A DNA stretch of 64,000 bases, taken from positions 62,001-126,000 of the forward strand of contig NZ_SSMX01000004.1 in the NCBI RefSeq assembly GCF_004799515.1, read 5' to 3'. Under the pieces are notes generated by a model. That model ran no database searches, had not been told where the DNA came from, and saw nothing but the letters and a program-made list of their open reading frames with translations. A program made the position numbers and the translations under genes. Of this stretch, positions 33,137 to 41,507 are shown in pieces. Every line of letters begins with the position of its first letter. The stretch's first letter is position 1. The stretch is from Phenylobacterium sp. Its GTDB lineage: Bacteria; Pseudomonadota; Alphaproteobacteria; Caulobacterales; Caulobacteraceae.

Positions 33137-34203
33137 GCCGCCTCATCCTCCACGTCCTCGAAGGCCGGCGGCGCCCAGCCGGGGGAATGGATCGCGCAGG
33201 CCTTGAACAGCTCGCCCATCTCGTCGGCGCCGATCAGCCGGGTGAGCTGGCGGCCGATCACCCCGCTGCGGCCCGGCGCGGCGCGCACCAGGGCCTCGGC
33301 CCGCGCGCCGATCCCCAGCCGCGAGAGGAAGGCCTGCTGGGTCTGGATCGCTGCTTCCGCGCCCTGCCCTCTCGCCGCCGCCATCACCGCGGGAAAGTCG
33401 GCGTGGACGGTCAGGTCCGCCTCGCCGGGGCTCTCCAGCGGGTCGACCTTCCGGTGCCGCCACAGCGCCTGCAGGGTGTCGCCGAAGCCCGGCTCGGCGC
33501 GGCCGTAGTCGATCAGCAGCGCCGCGCCGCCATCCGCCGCGATCCGCGCGCCCAGCGCCGCGCCAAGCGCCGCCTGCGCCGCAGACTGCTCGAAGACCTG
33601 CCCCGGCGCGGCGTCGGGCAGGAGCCCGGCGACCGGCGTGGAGGCCAGGCCGAAGGCGAGCTCGCCGTCCGCGTCCAGCCCCACCACCTGCTCGGCCCAG
33701 CCGATGGCGGTGCGCACGAACTGGCGGGCCGGCAGGCAGTCCAGCAACTCGTTGGCCACCAGCAGCAGCGGCGCGCCGTCCGGGACCTCGCCCAGGGTCC
33801 TGGTCCAGCGCACGCGGCCGGCCAGCCGCCCGGACTGCAGGGCGATCAGCGGCGCGGAGGTCTCCACCAGCCAGACGTCGGCGGCCTCCAGGGCGCCGGG
33901 CGCATGGCGCAGGGTCTTCAGGATGTCGCCCATCAGGGTCCCGTCGCCCGGCCCCATCTCCACCAGCCGGAACGGCGCGGGCCGGGCCAGCATCTCCCAG
34001 GCCGCGGCGATCCAGACGCCCACCAGCTCGCCGAACATCTGGCTGACCAGGGGCGCGGTGACGAAGTCGCCGCCCGCGCCCAGCGCCGGGCGCGTGGCGT
34101 AGTAGCCGAACCTCGGGTCGTGCAGGCAGGCGGTCATGTACTGGGCGACGCTGATCGGCCCGCCGGCGGCGATCTCCGCCGCCAGCCTGTCACGCAGGCC
34201 CAT
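33133..34203 (-). CDS. SAM-dependent methyltransferase, MidA/NDUFAF7 family
   Basis: 356 residues. NDUFAF7-type arginine methyltransferases modify a complex I subunit in mitochondria; the bacterial family sits near lgt and pgeF. Motif I is LVEMGPGDGTLMGDIL, preceded by the GDFVTAPLVSQMFGELVGVWIA signature, with ANELLDCLPARQF and a late IDYGRAEPGFGDTLQA. It overlaps lgt by 14 nt and pgeF by 4 nt. An assembly or maturation role for complex I is inferred from the family. Confidence 0.88.
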   Translation of the reverse strand: MGLRDRLAAEIAAGGPISVAQYMTACLHDPRFGYYATRPALGAGGDFVTAPLVSQMFGELVGVWIAAAWEMLARPAPFRLVEMGPGDGTLMGDILKTLRHAPGALEAADVWLVETSAPLIALQSGRLAGRVRWTRTLGEVPDGAPLLLVANELLDCLPARQFVRTAIGWAEQVVGLDADGELAFGLASTPVAGLLPDAAPGQVFEQSAAQAALGAALGARIAADGGAALLIDYGRAEPGFGDTLQALWRHRKVDPLESPGEADLTVHADFPAVMAAARGQGAEAAIQTQQAFLSRLGIGARAEALVRAAPGRSGVIGRQLTRLIGADEMGELFKACAIHSPGWAPPAFEDVEDEAA

Positions 34204-35065
34204 CGGAGGCCGCGATGGCGTCGGGAGCCAGGTGCTCTTCCTCCTCGGCGAAGGCCGGCGGCAGGGGCTCCTTCAGGCCGCGCCAGATCAGCCAGGCGCC
34301 GATCAGAACCATGGGCGTCGACAGCATCATCCCCATGGTCAGGCCGAAGGGGAAGCTGGGCATCCAGCTGTCCGGCGCGCGCACGTTCTCCAGGCTGATG
34401 CGGATCAGGCCGTATCCCACCAGGAACAGGCCCAGCACCACGCCGCGCCGGTTCAGCCAGTGGCGGCGGTGGGTGGCCCAGCGCAGCAGGCAGAACAGCA
34501 CAACGCCCTCCAGCCCCGCCTCGTAGAGCTGGCTCGGATGGCGCGGCAGCGGGCCGGCGTCGGGGAACACCATGCCCCACGGCACGGTCGTAGGCCGGCC
34601 CCACAGCTCGCCGTTGATGAAGTTGGCGATACGGACCAGGAAGCCGCCGATCGGCTCGGCCGCCACGATCAGGTCGCCCAGCCTGAGCGCGTCGATCTTC
34701 TTCACGCGGGCGAAGATCAGGCCTGTGACAAAAACGCCTATCGCCCCGCCATGGAAGCTCATGCCGCCGTGCCAGGTCTTCAGGATCTCCACCGGGTCGG
34801 TCCAGATCAGCGCGGTGCGGTAGAACAGGACGTCGCCCAGCCGTCCGCCGACGATCACCCCCAGCGTCAGCCACAGCACCAGGTCGTCGATCTCGATCGG
34901 CGTCGCCGTCGGCGGCCGGTAGGCCCAGAGCTTCTCATTGCGGACCATGCTCACGACATAGCGCCAGCCCAGCAGGATGGTGGCCACATAGGCCAGGGCG
35001 TACCAGCGGATCGCAAAGGGTCCGATCTGGACCAGCACCGGATTGATGTCGGGGAAATGCAGCAG
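34190..35065 (-). CDS. lgt: prolipoprotein diacylglyceryl transferase, start codon uncertain
   Basis: Lgt transfers diacylglycerol to the lipobox Cys of prolipoproteins in the inner membrane. The Lgt signature RIANFINGELWGR and the GGAIG motif are present, with about 7 TM helices. The first ordinary start (GTG at 35038) begins MLVQIGPF and drops part of the conserved N-terminus, yet LHFPDINPV, the usual Lgt start, is encoded immediately upstream in frame with only CTG codons (35062 or 35065) before it. I take CTG 35065 because GGAG stands 7 nt before it. If CTG is not used, the protein starts at 35038. Confidence 0.8.
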   Translation of the reverse strand: MLHFPDINPVLVQIGPFAIRWYALAYVATILLGWRYVVSMVRNEKLWAYRPPTATPIEIDDLVLWLTLGVIVGGRLGDVLFYRTALIWTDPVEILKTWHGGMSFHGGAIGVFVTGLIFARVKKIDALRLGDLIVAAEPIGGFLVRIANFINGELWGRPTTVPWGMVFPDAGPLPRHPSQLYEAGLEGVVLFCLLRWATHRRHWLNRRGVVLGLFLVGYGLIRISLENVRAPDSWMPSFPFGLTMGMMLSTPMVLIGAWLIWRGLKEPLPPAFAEEEEHLAPDAIAASDGPA

Positions 35066-35183
35066 GACCCGGCTCCGCGTTAGGGTTGACTGTCGCTTTA
35101 GAGGAGAACCTCTTCGCTTTCACCCCTTTAGCCCCATATAAGGGGTCTCCGGCAGGCCTGTCGTCCGCCGGCCCGAGTACCCG

Positions 35184-35468
35184 ATGCAGACGCAGAATCC
35201 CTTCCTCGACGAAATGGCCAAACTCTCCACCGCCGCCATGGGCCTGGCCCAGGCGGCCGGCGAGGAGGCGCGCGCCGCCGTCCGCGCCCAGGCCGACCGC
35301 ATGGTCGCCGAGATGGACCTGATCCGCCGCGACGACCTGGACGCGCTGAAGGCCGAAGTGGCCGCCCTGCGGGCCGAGGTCGAGGCCCTGCGCGCGGCGG
35401 CCCAGACATCTACGGCGGCGGCGGCGAAGACTACGAAGACAAAGCCGAAGGCAGGCGGCGCAGCCTGA
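35184..35468 (+). CDS. ubiK: UbiK-like accessory factor (BMFP domain)
   Basis: 94 residues. The N-terminus (QNPFLDEMAKLSTAAMGLAQAAG) and the coiled-coil LDALKAEVAALRAEVEALRA match UbiK/YqiC, which binds lipids and helps ubiquinone synthesis. The tail is Ala/Lys-rich (TSTAAAAKTTKTKPKAGGAA). It is cytosolic or peripheral at the membrane. It is divergent from lgt. In this phylum it commonly lies between lgt and the YbjN gene as here. Confidence 0.83.
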   Translation: MQTQNPFLDEMAKLSTAAMGLAQAAGEEARAAVRAQADRMVAEMDLIRRDDLDALKAEVAALRAEVEALRAAAQTSTAAAAKTTKTKPKAGGAA

Positions 35469-35608
35469 CCTCGCACTTGCACACAGGAATGTGGCCTGCG
35501 TCCGCTAAGAACCGGATGACGCGCCGGCCGCGAAGCAGCTTAGGTTCAGTATCGCAGGCGAATCGGGGGCGGCCGTCTGCTCCCCGCCCGCTGCGAAAGG
35601 GGTCTTGA

Positions 35609-36115
35609 ATGGACACCACCAGCCCTTCCGACGACAGCGTCCAGCTGGGCGCCGATCCCCTAGATGTGGTCGAGCATGTGCTCGCCGCCGAAAACCTCCC
35701 CTTCGACCGCACCGAGGACGGCGACCTCGCCTTCTCCCTGGCCGGCGACTGGAAGGACTATGAGCTTTGGTTCGCCTGGCGGCCGGAGGGCGACTGCCTG
35801 CAGCTTTGCCTCTCCATGGACCTGACCATCCCCACCGAACAGCGCGCCCACGCCATGGACCTGATCGCCCAGGTCAACCCGCGTGTCTGGCTCGGCCACT
35901 TCGAGCTGTGGGAAGACGGCGAGGTGATCTTCCGTCACGGCATGGCCCTGATGACCGGCGAACAGCCGAGCCTGGCCCAGGCCGCAGCCATGATCGACGT
36001 GGCCGTCGAAGGCGCCGACCGCTTCTATCCGGCCTTCGACTTCCTGGTGCAGGGCTCCAAGTCCCCCGCCGAAGCCATCGCCGCCTGCATGTTCGAGACC
36101 GTCGGCGAGGCCTGA
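35609..36115 (+). CDS. YbjN domain protein
   Basis: 168 residues. The YbjN domain of putative chaperone-like sensory proteins covers most of it: DPLDVVEHVLAAENLPFDRTEDGDLAF, WKDYELWFAWRPEGDCLQLCLSM and LGHFELWEDGEVIFRHGMAL. Related to type III secretion chaperone folds. Cytosolic, with no signal. The gene is alone on its strand before a large palindromic element (36134-36257), after which proC starts. Confidence 0.82.
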   Translation: MDTTSPSDDSVQLGADPLDVVEHVLAAENLPFDRTEDGDLAFSLAGDWKDYELWFAWRPEGDCLQLCLSMDLTIPTEQRAHAMDLIAQVNPRVWLGHFELWEDGEVIFRHGMALMTGEQPSLAQAAAMIDVAVEGADRFYPAFDFLVQGSKSPAEAIAACMFETVGEA

Positions 36116-36133
36116 GCCGAGTTCCTCATGGGC

Positions 36134-36257
36134 TGTCATCCCGGAAAGCTGCGCCAGCAGCTTGTCCGGGACCCATAGACACCGAGCTTCCAGGCTAACG
36201 TCGGCCCATCTGCGCGTATGGGTCCCGGCCTTCCGCTACGCGCAAGCCGGGATGACA
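36134..36257. repeat. large nested palindrome (REP-like element)
   Basis: Outer arms TGTCATCCCGG (36134-36144) and CCGGGATGACA (36247-36257) are perfect. Inside are CCGGGACCCATA (36166-36177) and TATGGGTCCCGG (36217-36228), and a small hairpin AAGCTGC/GCAGCTT. Copies with the same layout lie at 50900-51012 and 62800-62926, so this is a dispersed intergenic element. Confidence 0.8.
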
Positions 36258-36286
36258 CCTCGGGGGCCGGCGGCTAGCTTGCCCCC

Positions 36287-37084
36287 ATGATCACCCCGAT
36301 CCTGATGCTGGGCGCGGGCCGCATGGGCGGCGCCATCCTCGAAGGCTGGGACAGGGCCGGCGCCTTCGACGCCCGCGACATCCTGATCCTCGACCCGAAC
36401 CCCTCCGACGCCGCGCGGCGCGCGCAGGGCCGGGGCGCCCGGCTGAACCCGCCGGACGCTGACCTCGCCGCCGCCCAGACCGTCATCCTGGCGGTGAAGC
36501 CGCAGAAGTGGCTGGAGGCAGCCGGCCAGTACGCCGCGGTGCTGTCTCCCGAGGCGGTGATCGTCTCCATCGCCGCGGGCGTGCCCTCGCAGGCCATCGC
36601 CCGCGCGTTCGGCGGCCGCGCCGTGGCCCGCGCCATGCCCAACACCGCCGCCGCCATCAACCGCGGCGTCACCAGCCTCTACGCCGACGACCCGGCGGCC
36701 CGCGCCCGGGCGCGGACCCTGTTCGAGCCGCTGGGGACAGCGGTCGACCTCGGCGACGAGGCCCTGATCCACGCCGCCACCGCCATCTCCGGCTCGGGCC
36801 CGGCCTATCTCTACGCCTTCATCGAGGCCCTGGAGGCGGCGGGCGCGGGCATCGGCCTGCCGCGCGCGGACGCCGAGCGCCTGGCCCGCGCCACCGCCAT
36901 CGGCGCCGCGGCCCTGCTGGAAGCCACCGGCGAGGAGCCGGCGGAACTGCGCCGCCAGGTCACCTCGCCCGCCGGCACCACCGAGGCGGCGCTGAACGTC
37001 CTCCTGGGCGAGCACGGCCTGCCCTCCCTGCTGCGCGAAGCCGCCGCCGCCGCCCAGCGCCGCTCGAAGGAACTCGGCGGCTAG
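36287..37084 (+). CDS. proC: pyrroline-5-carboxylate reductase
   Basis: 265 residues. It reduces P5C to proline with NAD(P)H. The Rossmann N-terminus has LGAGRMGGAILEGW, the VILAVKPQK motif, and FGGRAVARAMPNTAAAI, and the C-terminal helical dimerization domain carries ATAISGSGPAYLYAFIEAL and RRQVTSPAGTTEAAL, the ProC signature. Cytosolic. The next gene begins 3 nt after its stop, so they share a transcript. Confidence 0.95.
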   Translation: MITPILMLGAGRMGGAILEGWDRAGAFDARDILILDPNPSDAARRAQGRGARLNPPDADLAAAQTVILAVKPQKWLEAAGQYAAVLSPEAVIVSIAAGVPSQAIARAFGGRAVARAMPNTAAAINRGVTSLYADDPAARARARTLFEPLGTAVDLGDEALIHAATAISGSGPAYLYAFIEALEAAGAGIGLPRADAERLARATAIGAAALLEATGEEPAELRRQVTSPAGTTEAALNVLLGEHGLPSLLREAAAAAQRRSKELGG

Positions 37085-37087
37085 GCC

Positions 37088-37777
37088 ATGCCCATGCGCC
37101 CGGCCGGCGAGCTGACCCAGGTGCTGGAGATGCTGAAACGCCACACGGCGGTCGCCCCGGTCCCGACCGAGCCGCTGGCGATGATCCTCTGGGAGAACAT
37201 CGGCTACCTGATCGACGACGACCGGCGGCGCAGCCTGTTCGACGCCTTCGCCGCCGAAATCGGGATCAGCGCTCCGGCCATCCTGGCGGCGGACGACGCC
37301 ACGCTCCTGCCCCTGGCGACGCGCGGCGGCATGCGGCCTGAGGTGCGGGTGCGACGCTGGCGCGACATCGCCGCCCTGGTGCGCGACCGCTGCGGCGGCG
37401 ACCTCGACGGGGCGCTCCGCGCCCTGCCGCTCGCCAAGGCCCGCGCCCTGCTGCGGGCCTTTCCGATGATCGGCGGGCCGGGCGGGGACAAGATCCTGCT
37501 GTTCAGCGGGATCGCGCCGACGCCCAGCCTGGAGTCCAACGGCCTGCGCGTCCTGGGCCGGCTGGGCTTCTTCGCCGAGCAGCCCAGCTACGCCGCCTCT
37601 TACAAGGACGCCCTCGCGGTGCTGGCGACGGCTGGCCTAAGGGCGTGCGAGGAGCTGGTCGACGCCCACCAACTGCTGCGCGAGCACGGCAAGACCCTGT
37701 GCCGGCGCGGCGAGCCGCTGTGCATGGCCTGCCCGCTGTCCGAGACCTGCCCCCGCGCGCCGGTCAGCGCCCTCTAG
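37088..37777 (+). CDS. HhH-GPD DNA glycosylase-like protein (endonuclease III-like) with altered catalytic Asp
   Basis: 229 residues. The HhH-GPD fold is seen in FPMIGGPGGDKILLF (K135 where Nth has its catalytic Lys), and the C-terminal 4Fe-4S loop is C-x6-C-x2-C-x5-C (Cys205, 212, 215, 221). The catalytic Asp of the family (VDTHVRR) corresponds to E149 in LESNGLRV, and the His of DTH is Asn. A base-excision activity is therefore uncertain; the pattern may mark a divergent branch (EndoIII-like, or UDG-like relatives). It shares the CTAG stop with the convergent methyltransferase gene. Confidence 0.78.
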   Translation: MPMRPAGELTQVLEMLKRHTAVAPVPTEPLAMILWENIGYLIDDDRRRSLFDAFAAEIGISAPAILAADDATLLPLATRGGMRPEVRVRRWRDIAALVRDRCGGDLDGALRALPLAKARALLRAFPMIGGPGGDKILLFSGIAPTPSLESNGLRVLGRLGFFAEQPSYAASYKDALAVLATAGLRACEELVDAHQLLREHGKTLCRRGEPLCMACPLSETCPRAPVSAL

Positions 37778-38409
37778 CCGTCCGCCCGCCCGCACTTTCG
37801 GCCGCGCACCAGGAGAGTCGCGCGGGAGGGCGAGTGGACGATCTCGCGCTGGCGCACCTGCAGGCCGAGGTCGCGCATCGTTTCCACGGCGGCCTTGGCG
37901 CTCGCCTGGCCCTTGCCCGGCGCCTCGAAACGCCCGCCGTTCCGGACATCGCGGATCGAGAGCAACAGGTCGCCGCCCGGCTTCAACACCCCGGCCATCT
38001 CGGCCAGGGCGCGCTCGGGGTCCGGCCACAGGTGGAAGCTGTTGACCGCGAAGGCCACGTCGAACTTCTCGTCCGGGAACGGCAGGTCGCCGGCCTCGCC
38101 CAGCCGCAGGTCGAGCGCCGCGTCGCCCCGGTGGCCGTTCAGCCGCCGCCGCGCGCGGGCCACCATCAACTCGGAATGGTCGATGCCCGCCACCAGTCCC
38201 AGCGGGACCTTGTTGGCCAGCATCTCGAGCGCCCGGCCCGGCCCGAAGCCGATCTCCAGCACCGCCCCGCCGGGCGGCGGATCCAGCGCGTCCACCGTCG
38301 CGCGGTTCTGCGCGGCGTTGAGGCCGCCCATCAGCCAGCCCATGACGACACCGAAGGCGCCCTGCGGCCGCACAGCCTGCTGCATGAGAGGTCTCATCGT
38401 CTCGCTCAT
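37774..38409 (-). CDS. class I SAM-dependent methyltransferase
   Basis: 211 residues. Motif I is VLEIGFGPGRALEML and motif II region FDVAFAVNSFHLWPDPERALAEM, with GGDLLLSIRDV, the layout of UbiE/COQ5-like Methyltransf_11 proteins. The N-terminal 35 residues are typical of a subgroup acting on small lipophilic acceptors. It is 42 nt from the histidine kinase gene, which runs in the same direction just upstream, so it may be the last gene of that operon. Acceptor unknown. The convergent HhH-GPD gene shares its stop tetranucleotide. Confidence 0.83.
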   Translation of the reverse strand: MSETMRPLMQQAVRPQGAFGVVMGWLMGGLNAAQNRATVDALDPPPGGAVLEIGFGPGRALEMLANKVPLGLVAGIDHSELMVARARRRLNGHRGDAALDLRLGEAGDLPFPDEKFDVAFAVNSFHLWPDPERALAEMAGVLKPGGDLLLSIRDVRNGGRFEAPGKGQASAKAAVETMRDLGLQVRQREIVHSPSRATLLVRGRKCGRADG

Positions 38410-38451
38410 GCCCCCTAGTCGCCACGGGGCCGCGAAACGGATGCGGAGGAT

Positions 38452-39810
38452 CTATCCCGGCAGGCGCACCACCGCGCGCAGGCCGCCGAGCGGCGAACGG
38501 GCGAGGGTGATGTCGCCGCCGTGCCCGCGGGCCACGTCGCGGGCGATGGCCAGGCCCAGGCCCACGCCCTTGGTGTTCTGGTTGCGCGCCTCGTCCAGCC
38601 GCCCGAAGGCCTTGAAGGCCTCCTCGTATTGCGCCTCGGGGATGCCCGGCCCGTCGTCGTCCACCAGAATCTCGACGCCGCCCTGCTCGCGCACCCGGGC
38701 GGCGACCTCGACGTGCTCGCCGTGCACCGCGGCGTTCATCACCAGGTTGGAGAGCGCCCGCTTCAGCGCATTGGGCCGCACCGCCGCGGTCAGCGCGGGA
38801 TCGGCGGCGATGGCCACCTGCGCGCCGGCGCGCCGCGCGCCCTCGCTGACCTGTTCCAGGAGTTCGCGCACGTCGACGGTCTCGATGGCTTCGCCCCCCT
38901 CGCCGCGGGCGAAGGCCAGGTACTCGTCGATCATGTGCTCCATCTCGGCGAGGTCGGCCTTCATGGCGGCGTTGCGTTTGGAGGGCTCGGCCAGGGCCAG
39001 CGCCAGCTTGAGGCGCGTGAGCGGCGTGCGCAGGTCGTGGCTGACCGAGGCCAGCAGCGTCGTGCGCTGTTCGATGTGGCGCTGGATACGGCCGCGCATG
39101 TCGAGGAAGGCCCGCGCCGCGCGGCGCACCTCCCGCGCCCCGTGCGGCTTGAACGCCTCGACGTCGGCGCCGCGCCCGAAGGCCTCCGCGGCGTTGGCCA
39201 GCCGCTCGATGGCGCGCACCTGGTTGCGGATGAACAGGATGGCGATGGCGGTCAGCAGCACCGTGGCCACCGTCATCCACAGGACGAAGATGTGGCCCTG
39301 GGTCGCGAAGGCGCGGTCGCGGGGCGCGATGATCCGCATCACCCCGCCGGGCACGGCGACGCGGATGTCGACGAAGGCCGGATAGCGCGTGGTGTCGAAC
39401 CAGAACGGCTGGTCCAGCCGCTCCGACAGCGCCCGCTGCAGCGACTGGTCGATGGGCGCCAGGAACGGCTCGATCAGCACCGGCTCGTCGCGCCGCGAGG
39501 CCGGCAGCTTCTGGCCGGGCTTCAGCGCGATGGACAGGCTCATGGACTCCTCGGCGCGCTTCGAAAGCTTGTCGAAGGCCGCGGGGCTGGGATCGTCGAG
39601 GTAGCTTTCCACGGCCCAAGCGATGTCGCCGGCCAGGCCTTCGGAGAGGCGGCTGGTCACCGTCTGCCAGTGGGCGTCGAAGAAGACGTAGGTCACCGCG
39701 ATCTGCATGATCGCCACCGGCAGGACGATGATCAGCAGGGAGCGGCCGAACAGGGTCTTCGGCATCTGCCGCTTGATCCAGCGGCCGATCACGCGCGGGC
39801 TACGGGCCAT
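38452..39810 (-). CDS. sensor histidine kinase, EnvZ-like
   Basis: 452 residues. An N-terminal TM (24-44), a periplasmic sensor of about 125 residues, a second TM (173-195), then HAMP (NQVRAIERLANAAEAF) and HisKA with phospho-acceptor His258 in SVSHDLRTPLTRL. The HATPase has NLVMNAAVHG (N box), DDDGPGIPEA (G1) and GVGLGLAIA (G2). It is EnvZ/CenK-like in layout. ATG 39810 shares one nt with the response regulator's stop (TGATG), so the two are one unit. Signal unknown; envelope stress is an inference from the layout. Confidence 0.92.
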   Translation of the reverse strand: MARSPRVIGRWIKRQMPKTLFGRSLLIIVLPVAIMQIAVTYVFFDAHWQTVTSRLSEGLAGDIAWAVESYLDDPSPAAFDKLSKRAEESMSLSIALKPGQKLPASRRDEPVLIEPFLAPIDQSLQRALSERLDQPFWFDTTRYPAFVDIRVAVPGGVMRIIAPRDRAFATQGHIFVLWMTVATVLLTAIAILFIRNQVRAIERLANAAEAFGRGADVEAFKPHGAREVRRAARAFLDMRGRIQRHIEQRTTLLASVSHDLRTPLTRLKLALALAEPSKRNAAMKADLAEMEHMIDEYLAFARGEGGEAIETVDVRELLEQVSEGARRAGAQVAIAADPALTAAVRPNALKRALSNLVMNAAVHGEHVEVAARVREQGGVEILVDDDGPGIPEAQYEEAFKAFGRLDEARNQNTKGVGLGLAIARDVARGHGGDITLARSPLGGLRAVVRLPG

Positions 39811-40523
39811 CAATCCGGCGCCAGGCGGTAGCCGACGCCGCGCACCGTCTGCAGATAGCGCGGCGCCTTGGGATCGGCCTCGATCTTGCGCCGCAGCCGG
39901 GTCACCTGCACGTCCACCGCGCGGCCGGAGGGATCGACCGTGCCGCGCGCCAGCTCCAACCGCTCCACCGCCTCGTCCGGCGTGCGCGCCAGCTGGCGCA
40001 GCAGGGCCACCTCGGCCTCGGTCAGCTTCACTGGCTCGCCGTCGGAGGTGAGTTCGCCGCGATCGGGATCGAAGCGGCAGCGGCCCAGCGACAGCGCCGT
40101 CCCCTGCGCCGGGCGGTCCGAGGCGCGGCGCAGGATCGCCTCGATGCGCAGCAACAGCTCCTCCGGCTCGAAGGGCTTGGCCAGATAGTCGTCGGCGCCC
40201 AGCTTCAGCCCCTCGATGCGGCTGCCCGCCTCGCCCATGGCGGTCAGCATCAGCACCGGCGTCTTGCCGGCCGGGCCCTTCTGCTCGCGCAGCCAGCGGG
40301 TCAGCGAAAAGCCATCCTCGCCGGGCATCATCACGTCCAGCACCGCCAGGTCGAAGTCCAGTGCCCCGATCAGCTTGCGCGCGCCGGCCCCGCCCGACGC
40401 CGCGGTCACCCGGAAGCCGGCGCGGGCCAGGTACTCCTTCAAGAGCTCGCGGATGCGGTCGTCGTCGTCCACCACCAGGAGGTGGCGCGCCCGTCCGCCG
40501 GCGGCTTTCGGGGCGCCGCTCAC
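39810..40523 (-). CDS. OmpR-family response regulator
   Basis: 237 residues. The receiver has the acidic triad and phospho-Asp63 in VLDVMMPGED, switch Thr in LTAMGEAG and Lys in LAKPFEPEEL. The C-terminal winged helix ends DVQVTRLRRKIEADP and YLQTVRGVGYRL. It starts with GTG at 40523. In several alphaproteobacteria a regulator of this type (PetR/CenR-like) is next to ilvE as here. I name that as a guess, since adjacency and family alone do not prove orthology. Confidence 0.92.
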   Translation of the reverse strand: MSGAPKAAGGRARHLLVVDDDDRIRELLKEYLARAGFRVTAASGGAGARKLIGALDFDLAVLDVMMPGEDGFSLTRWLREQKGPAGKTPVLMLTAMGEAGSRIEGLKLGADDYLAKPFEPEELLLRIEAILRRASDRPAQGTALSLGRCRFDPDRGELTSDGEPVKLTEAEVALLRQLARTPDEAVERLELARGTVDPSGRAVDVQVTRLRRKIEADPKAPRYLQTVRGVGYRLAPD

Positions 40524-40615
40524 CGGCCGCCCCGCAGGAAGGCCGGGCCATTTTGTTTGACGTCGGAGGCGCAGGAGGGTTCTAGAGGAAGCTTGTGGAA
40601 GGAGGTCATCCCCTC

Positions 40616-41503
40616 ATGTCTATCGTGCCCTTCGACGATCGCGACGGTTGGATCTGGCTGGACGGCCAGTTCGTGCCCTGGCGCGAGGCGACGGTGCACG
40701 TACTGACGCATGGCCTGCATTACGCCTCCGCCGTGTTCGAGGGCGAGCGGATGTACGGGGGCGTGATCTACGAGCTGACGGCGCACACCGAGCGTCTCTT
40801 CAAGTCCGCCGAGATCCTCGACTTCCAGATCCCATTCACGGTGGCCCAGATCGATCAGGCCTGCAAGGACACCTGCGCCAAGAACGGCCTGACCGACGCC
40901 TACGTCCGCCCGATCGCCTGGCGCGGCTCGGAGATGATCGGGGTCTCGGCCCAGATGACCAAGATCCATGTGGCGATCGCCTGCTGGGAATGGCCGAGCT
41001 ATTTCAAGCCCGAGGAGAAGGCCAAGGGCATCCGCATGTGCTGGGCCAAGTACAAGCGCCCTTCGCCGGAGACCGAGCCGGTCCACGCCAAGGCCAGCGG
41101 CCTCTACATGATCTGCACCATCTCCAAGCACGCCGCGGAGAAGGACGGCTACACCGACGCCATGATGCTCGACTACCGCGGCTATGTGGCGGAGAGCACC
41201 GGGTCCAACGTCTTCTTCATCAAGGACGGGGTGATCCACACGCCGGTGGCGGACTGTTTCCTGAACGGCATCACCCGCCAGTCGGTGATCAAGCTGGCCC
41301 AGGCCAAGGGCTTCGAGGTCATCGAGCGGCACATCCGGCCCGAGGAGCTGTCGGAGTTCTCCGAGTGCTTCGTCACCGGCAGCGCCGCCGAGGTGACCCC
41401 GGTGGCGGAGATCGGCGAGTACCGCTTCACCCCCGGCAACATTTCGCTCAGCCTGGCGGACGACTATTCCAAGCTGGTCCGGCGCGAGCTGGTCGAGGCC
41501 TGA
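40616..41503 (+). CDS. ilvE: branched-chain amino acid aminotransferase
   Basis: 295 residues. A fold-type IV PLP enzyme that makes or degrades Leu, Ile and Val. LTHGLHYASAVFEGERMYG is the N-terminal signature, YVRPIAWRG and HAKASGLYM hold the Arg and Lys (schiff base), and ESTGSNVFF plus LNGITRQSVIKLA the PLP phosphate-binding site. The start is ATG 40616, with a strong GGAAGGAGGT 9-18 nt upstream; a GTG at 40595 lies within that site. Cytosolic. Divergent from the two-component system. Confidence 0.94.
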   Translation: MSIVPFDDRDGWIWLDGQFVPWREATVHVLTHGLHYASAVFEGERMYGGVIYELTAHTERLFKSAEILDFQIPFTVAQIDQACKDTCAKNGLTDAYVRPIAWRGSEMIGVSAQMTKIHVAIACWEWPSYFKPEEKAKGIRMCWAKYKRPSPETEPVHAKASGLYMICTISKHAAEKDGYTDAMMLDYRGYVAESTGSNVFFIKDGVIHTPVADCFLNGITRQSVIKLAQAKGFEVIERHIRPEELSEFSECFVTGSAAEVTPVAEIGEYRFTPGNISLSLADDYSKLVRRELVEA

Positions 41504-41507
41504 TCGG

